This document shows positions 30,795 to 32,151 of a DNA stretch of 32,151 nt, one piece after another; position 1 is the stretch's first letter, and every line of letters starts with the position of its first letter. Both the position numbers and the translations under genes were made by a program. This DNA comes from Neobacillus bataviensis (GTDB lineage: Bacteria; Bacillota; Bacilli; Bacillales_B; DSM-18226), in assembly GCF_019969725.1 (NCBI RefSeq), contig NZ_JAHXYW010000026.1, positions 1 through 32,151 of the forward strand, given 5' to 3'. The notes under the pieces were generated by a model. The model saw only the letters and a list, made by a program, of their open reading frames with translations, was not told where the DNA came from and ran no database searches.

Positions 30795-30848
30795 AAAGAG
30801 AAAAGCGGTAAACTCCATCTTTATTTGAGTTTACCGCTTTTCTTTTGT
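30795..30848. terminator. strong terminator closing the stable-RNA array
   Basis: GAAAAGCGGTAAACTC (30800-30815) and GAGTTTACCGCTTTTC (30827-30842) form a perfect 16-pair stem with an 11-base loop, followed by TTTTGTAT. It can also serve the convergent methyltransferase gene. Confidence 0.9.
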
Positions 30849-30886
30849 ATAAGAAATTTCCTTGTCATGCAAGTTTTAAGTCCTTT

Positions 30887-31498
30887 TTACCGAGGTCCCT
30901 TTTTTGAATCAAGAATAAACATAGATGCATCTTGTCCCATGAATATTTTATTACCTGTATAAAAAGTTTTAAATTGAATATCTCTATACCCTATTTTAGT
31001 CATAATTTCAGCTAGCTCTTCTGGATTAAATCCGTTATGAACAAGATCTGAAACTATTTTTTCATTTTTATTAAAATCTACGATCAGTAGATGTCCTCCT
31101 TCATTAAGAACATCAAATAATCTTGATAAAACTAATTCAACATCATGAATATGGAGTAGAACCTGAGTCATAAAAATATAGTCGGCATGTAAATCCGTTA
31201 GACTTTCCTTTTCAATATCAATGCATAATGTATCTACATTCTGAATATTAAAATCAGTTATTTTTTGCTTTATTTGATTAATCATGTTTTGTGACGTATC
31301 CAAAAAAAGCATAGAATTAAACTCGTTTAATAAGTTCATTCCGACAAGACCAGTTCCACACCCAAAATCAATTGCATTCTTACTTTTAGCGTGAACTAAA
31401 TAATTACGGATGACATCTGATGATACCTTTGCAATTTGGATTCTTTCAGGAGTGTCATATTTATTAGCTATCATTTCAAACTTATCAGTATTTCCCAA
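30887..31498 (-). CDS. class I SAM-dependent methyltransferase
   Basis: A 203-residue small-molecule-type methyltransferase. Motif I is DFGCGTG (44-50), the acidic end of strand 2 lies in LFLDTSQNMI, motif II in DTLCIDIEKE, then YIFMTQVLLHIHD and LNEGGHLLIVDFN as in UbiE/Tam-like proteins. The start is TTG 31498, supported by GGGGAGA 6-7 bases upstream. It converges on the terminator of the RNA array. The substrate is unknown. Confidence 0.82.
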   Translation of the reverse strand: MGNTDKFEMIANKYDTPERIQIAKVSSDVIRNYLVHAKSKNAIDFGCGTGLVGMNLLNEFNSMLFLDTSQNMINQIKQKITDFNIQNVDTLCIDIEKESLTDLHADYIFMTQVLLHIHDVELVLSRLFDVLNEGGHLLIVDFNKNEKIVSDLVHNGFNPEELAEIMTKIGYRDIQFKTFYTGNKIFMGQDASMFILDSKKGPR

Positions 31499-31687
31499 TA
31501 TTATCTCCCCAATCAGGCTTAATAAACAAACCTATACAGTAAAAAACTTGTCATTATTTAGGATACGATTCTGCTTATCATAATTCAACTAATTGCTTCT
31601 TTAGTTGAAAACACTCGATATTATGGCAACGATAAATAAGGAAGAGGATACTTTTCCTATCATTAATTTTATGGAAATAATTTCCCG

Positions 31688-31716
31688 TTGAAAATAAAAT
31701 AAAAACAAGATATATT
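31688..31716 (+). promoter_or_regulatory. upstream rrn promoter (P1)
   Basis: TTGAAA and TATATT are spaced by 17 bases about 340 bases before the 16S gene. Downstream (31731-31751) lies TTCCTGTCACTTTAACGAGT, a near copy of the sequence after the second promoter. The 31499-31687 stretch is AT-rich with no gene that I support. Confidence 0.5.
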
Positions 31717-31897
31717 ATTATTCCTGTCACTTTAACGAGTGACCAAAAAACATACGATGCATAACACAATGGTTTGTATCTCATATTGATAAATTGGAAA
31801 AATTTCTCCCTAGCAAGATAACCATTCTGGTGTTATTATAAGAAAGTCGCTTTTGAAAAAAATATCAAATTTCTTTGGAATTGGTAATAATTGATAG

Positions 31898-31926
31898 TTG
31901 ATATTTTAGTAGAGAAACGATAAAAT
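31898..31926 (+). promoter_or_regulatory. proximal rrn promoter (P2)
   Basis: TTGATA and TAAAAT are spaced by 17 bases; the predicted start of transcription is near 31933, leaving a leader of about 120 bases before 16S. Tandem promoters are typical of Bacillus rrn operons. Confidence 0.7.
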
Positions 31927-31958
31927 ATAATTCCTGTCGCTCAAATGAGTGCAGAAGA

Positions 31959-31980
31959 TTGTTCTTTGAAAACTAAACAA
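31959..31980 (+). promoter_or_regulatory. rrn leader boxA-like antitermination element
   Basis: TTCTTTGAAAACTAAACAA in the leader resembles the Bacillus rrn boxA region (TGTTCTTTGAAAACT) bound by NusB/S10 for antitermination. Confidence 0.6.
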
Positions 31981-32052
31981 ACAAAAACGTCAACAAACAA
32001 TAATATTCGTTTCTTTTGAAACGAAGCCAACGTTTTATTTTATGAGCTAATC

Positions 32053-32151
32053 AACTTTCTTGGAGAGTTTGATCCTGGCTCAGGACGAACGCTGGCGGCG
32101 TGCCTAATACATGCAAGTCGAGCGAATCACTGGGAGCTTGCTCCTGGTGGT
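32053..32151 (+). rRNA. rrs: 16S rRNA, 5' end (cut by window edge)
   Basis: GAGAGTTTGATCCTGGCTCA (32061-32080) followed by GGACGAACGCTGGCGGCGTG is the universal 16S start in Bacillus form. The mature end is placed about 8 bases upstream by comparison with B. subtilis. The variable region V1 (GCGAATCACTGGGAGCTTGC) fits Bacillaceae. The gene continues beyond the window. Confidence 0.97.

Noticed and set aside
31578..31784. 68-codon hydrophobic frame on the minus strand
   Set aside because: It lies across the candidate upstream rrn promoter, and its AT-rich content and poor start context fit chance.

Overview
The window looks like chromosome of a low-GC Gram-positive, endospore-forming Bacillaceae (Bacillus/Neobacillus-like). 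Signs of this are strong AGGAGG-type ribosome sites, frequent TTG/GTG starts, cre-like catabolite-repression sites, an H-type small acid-soluble spore protein, a type-B RNase P RNA, and the 5' end of a Bacillus-type 16S rRNA gene with tandem promoters at the right edge. The genus is inferred, not proven.

Layout. 1-120: end of an IS3/IS150-type insertion sequence running off the left edge. 400-3120: secreted pectate lyase behind a cre-like site and a 21-codon leader ORF. 3189-4975: small membrane protein, DUF3870 protein and AlkD-like DNA repair protein. 5327-13404: a catabolic cluster with a Baeyer-Villiger monooxygenase fused in one chain to an alpha/beta-hydrolase, a TetR regulator, an acyl-CoA ligase, an MHS-type transporter, a thiolase and its DUF35 partner. 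It reads as oxidation of a ketone to an ester, hydrolysis in the same polypeptide, CoA activation of an acid, and thiolysis. A perfect 16-bp palindrome at the predicted start of transcription of the ligase gene is a good candidate TetR operator.

13618-19312: unlinked genes, namely a seven-bladed RCC1 propeller with nearly identical repeats, a methyltransferase, a DUF2161 nuclease-fold protein, a tandem array of 52-54 bp hairpin repeats, an unknown protein and a LacX-type mutarotase. 19443-27481: a GntR regulator and a nine-gene operon, with a Pot-type ABC importer followed by a split HcnABC/opine-oxidase-like FAD/[2Fe-2S] dehydrogenase and a DUF1904 protein. The palindrome TATAATATTATA occurs once before gntR and two to three times before the operon.

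27620-29368: very small genes, a spore protein gene and a globin-like gene. 29476-30783 is the most unusual part: a complete but divergent RNase P RNA gene, then six tRNA genes (Ser, Ser, Arg, His, Gly, Asn), two tRNA fragments, and a 77-nt hairpin carrying the Ffh-binding core of SRP RNA with no Alu domain. Most of the tRNAs have odd identity or pairing positions. This looks like an accessory or decaying stable-RNA array. A methyltransferase gene and the start of an rrn operon follow.
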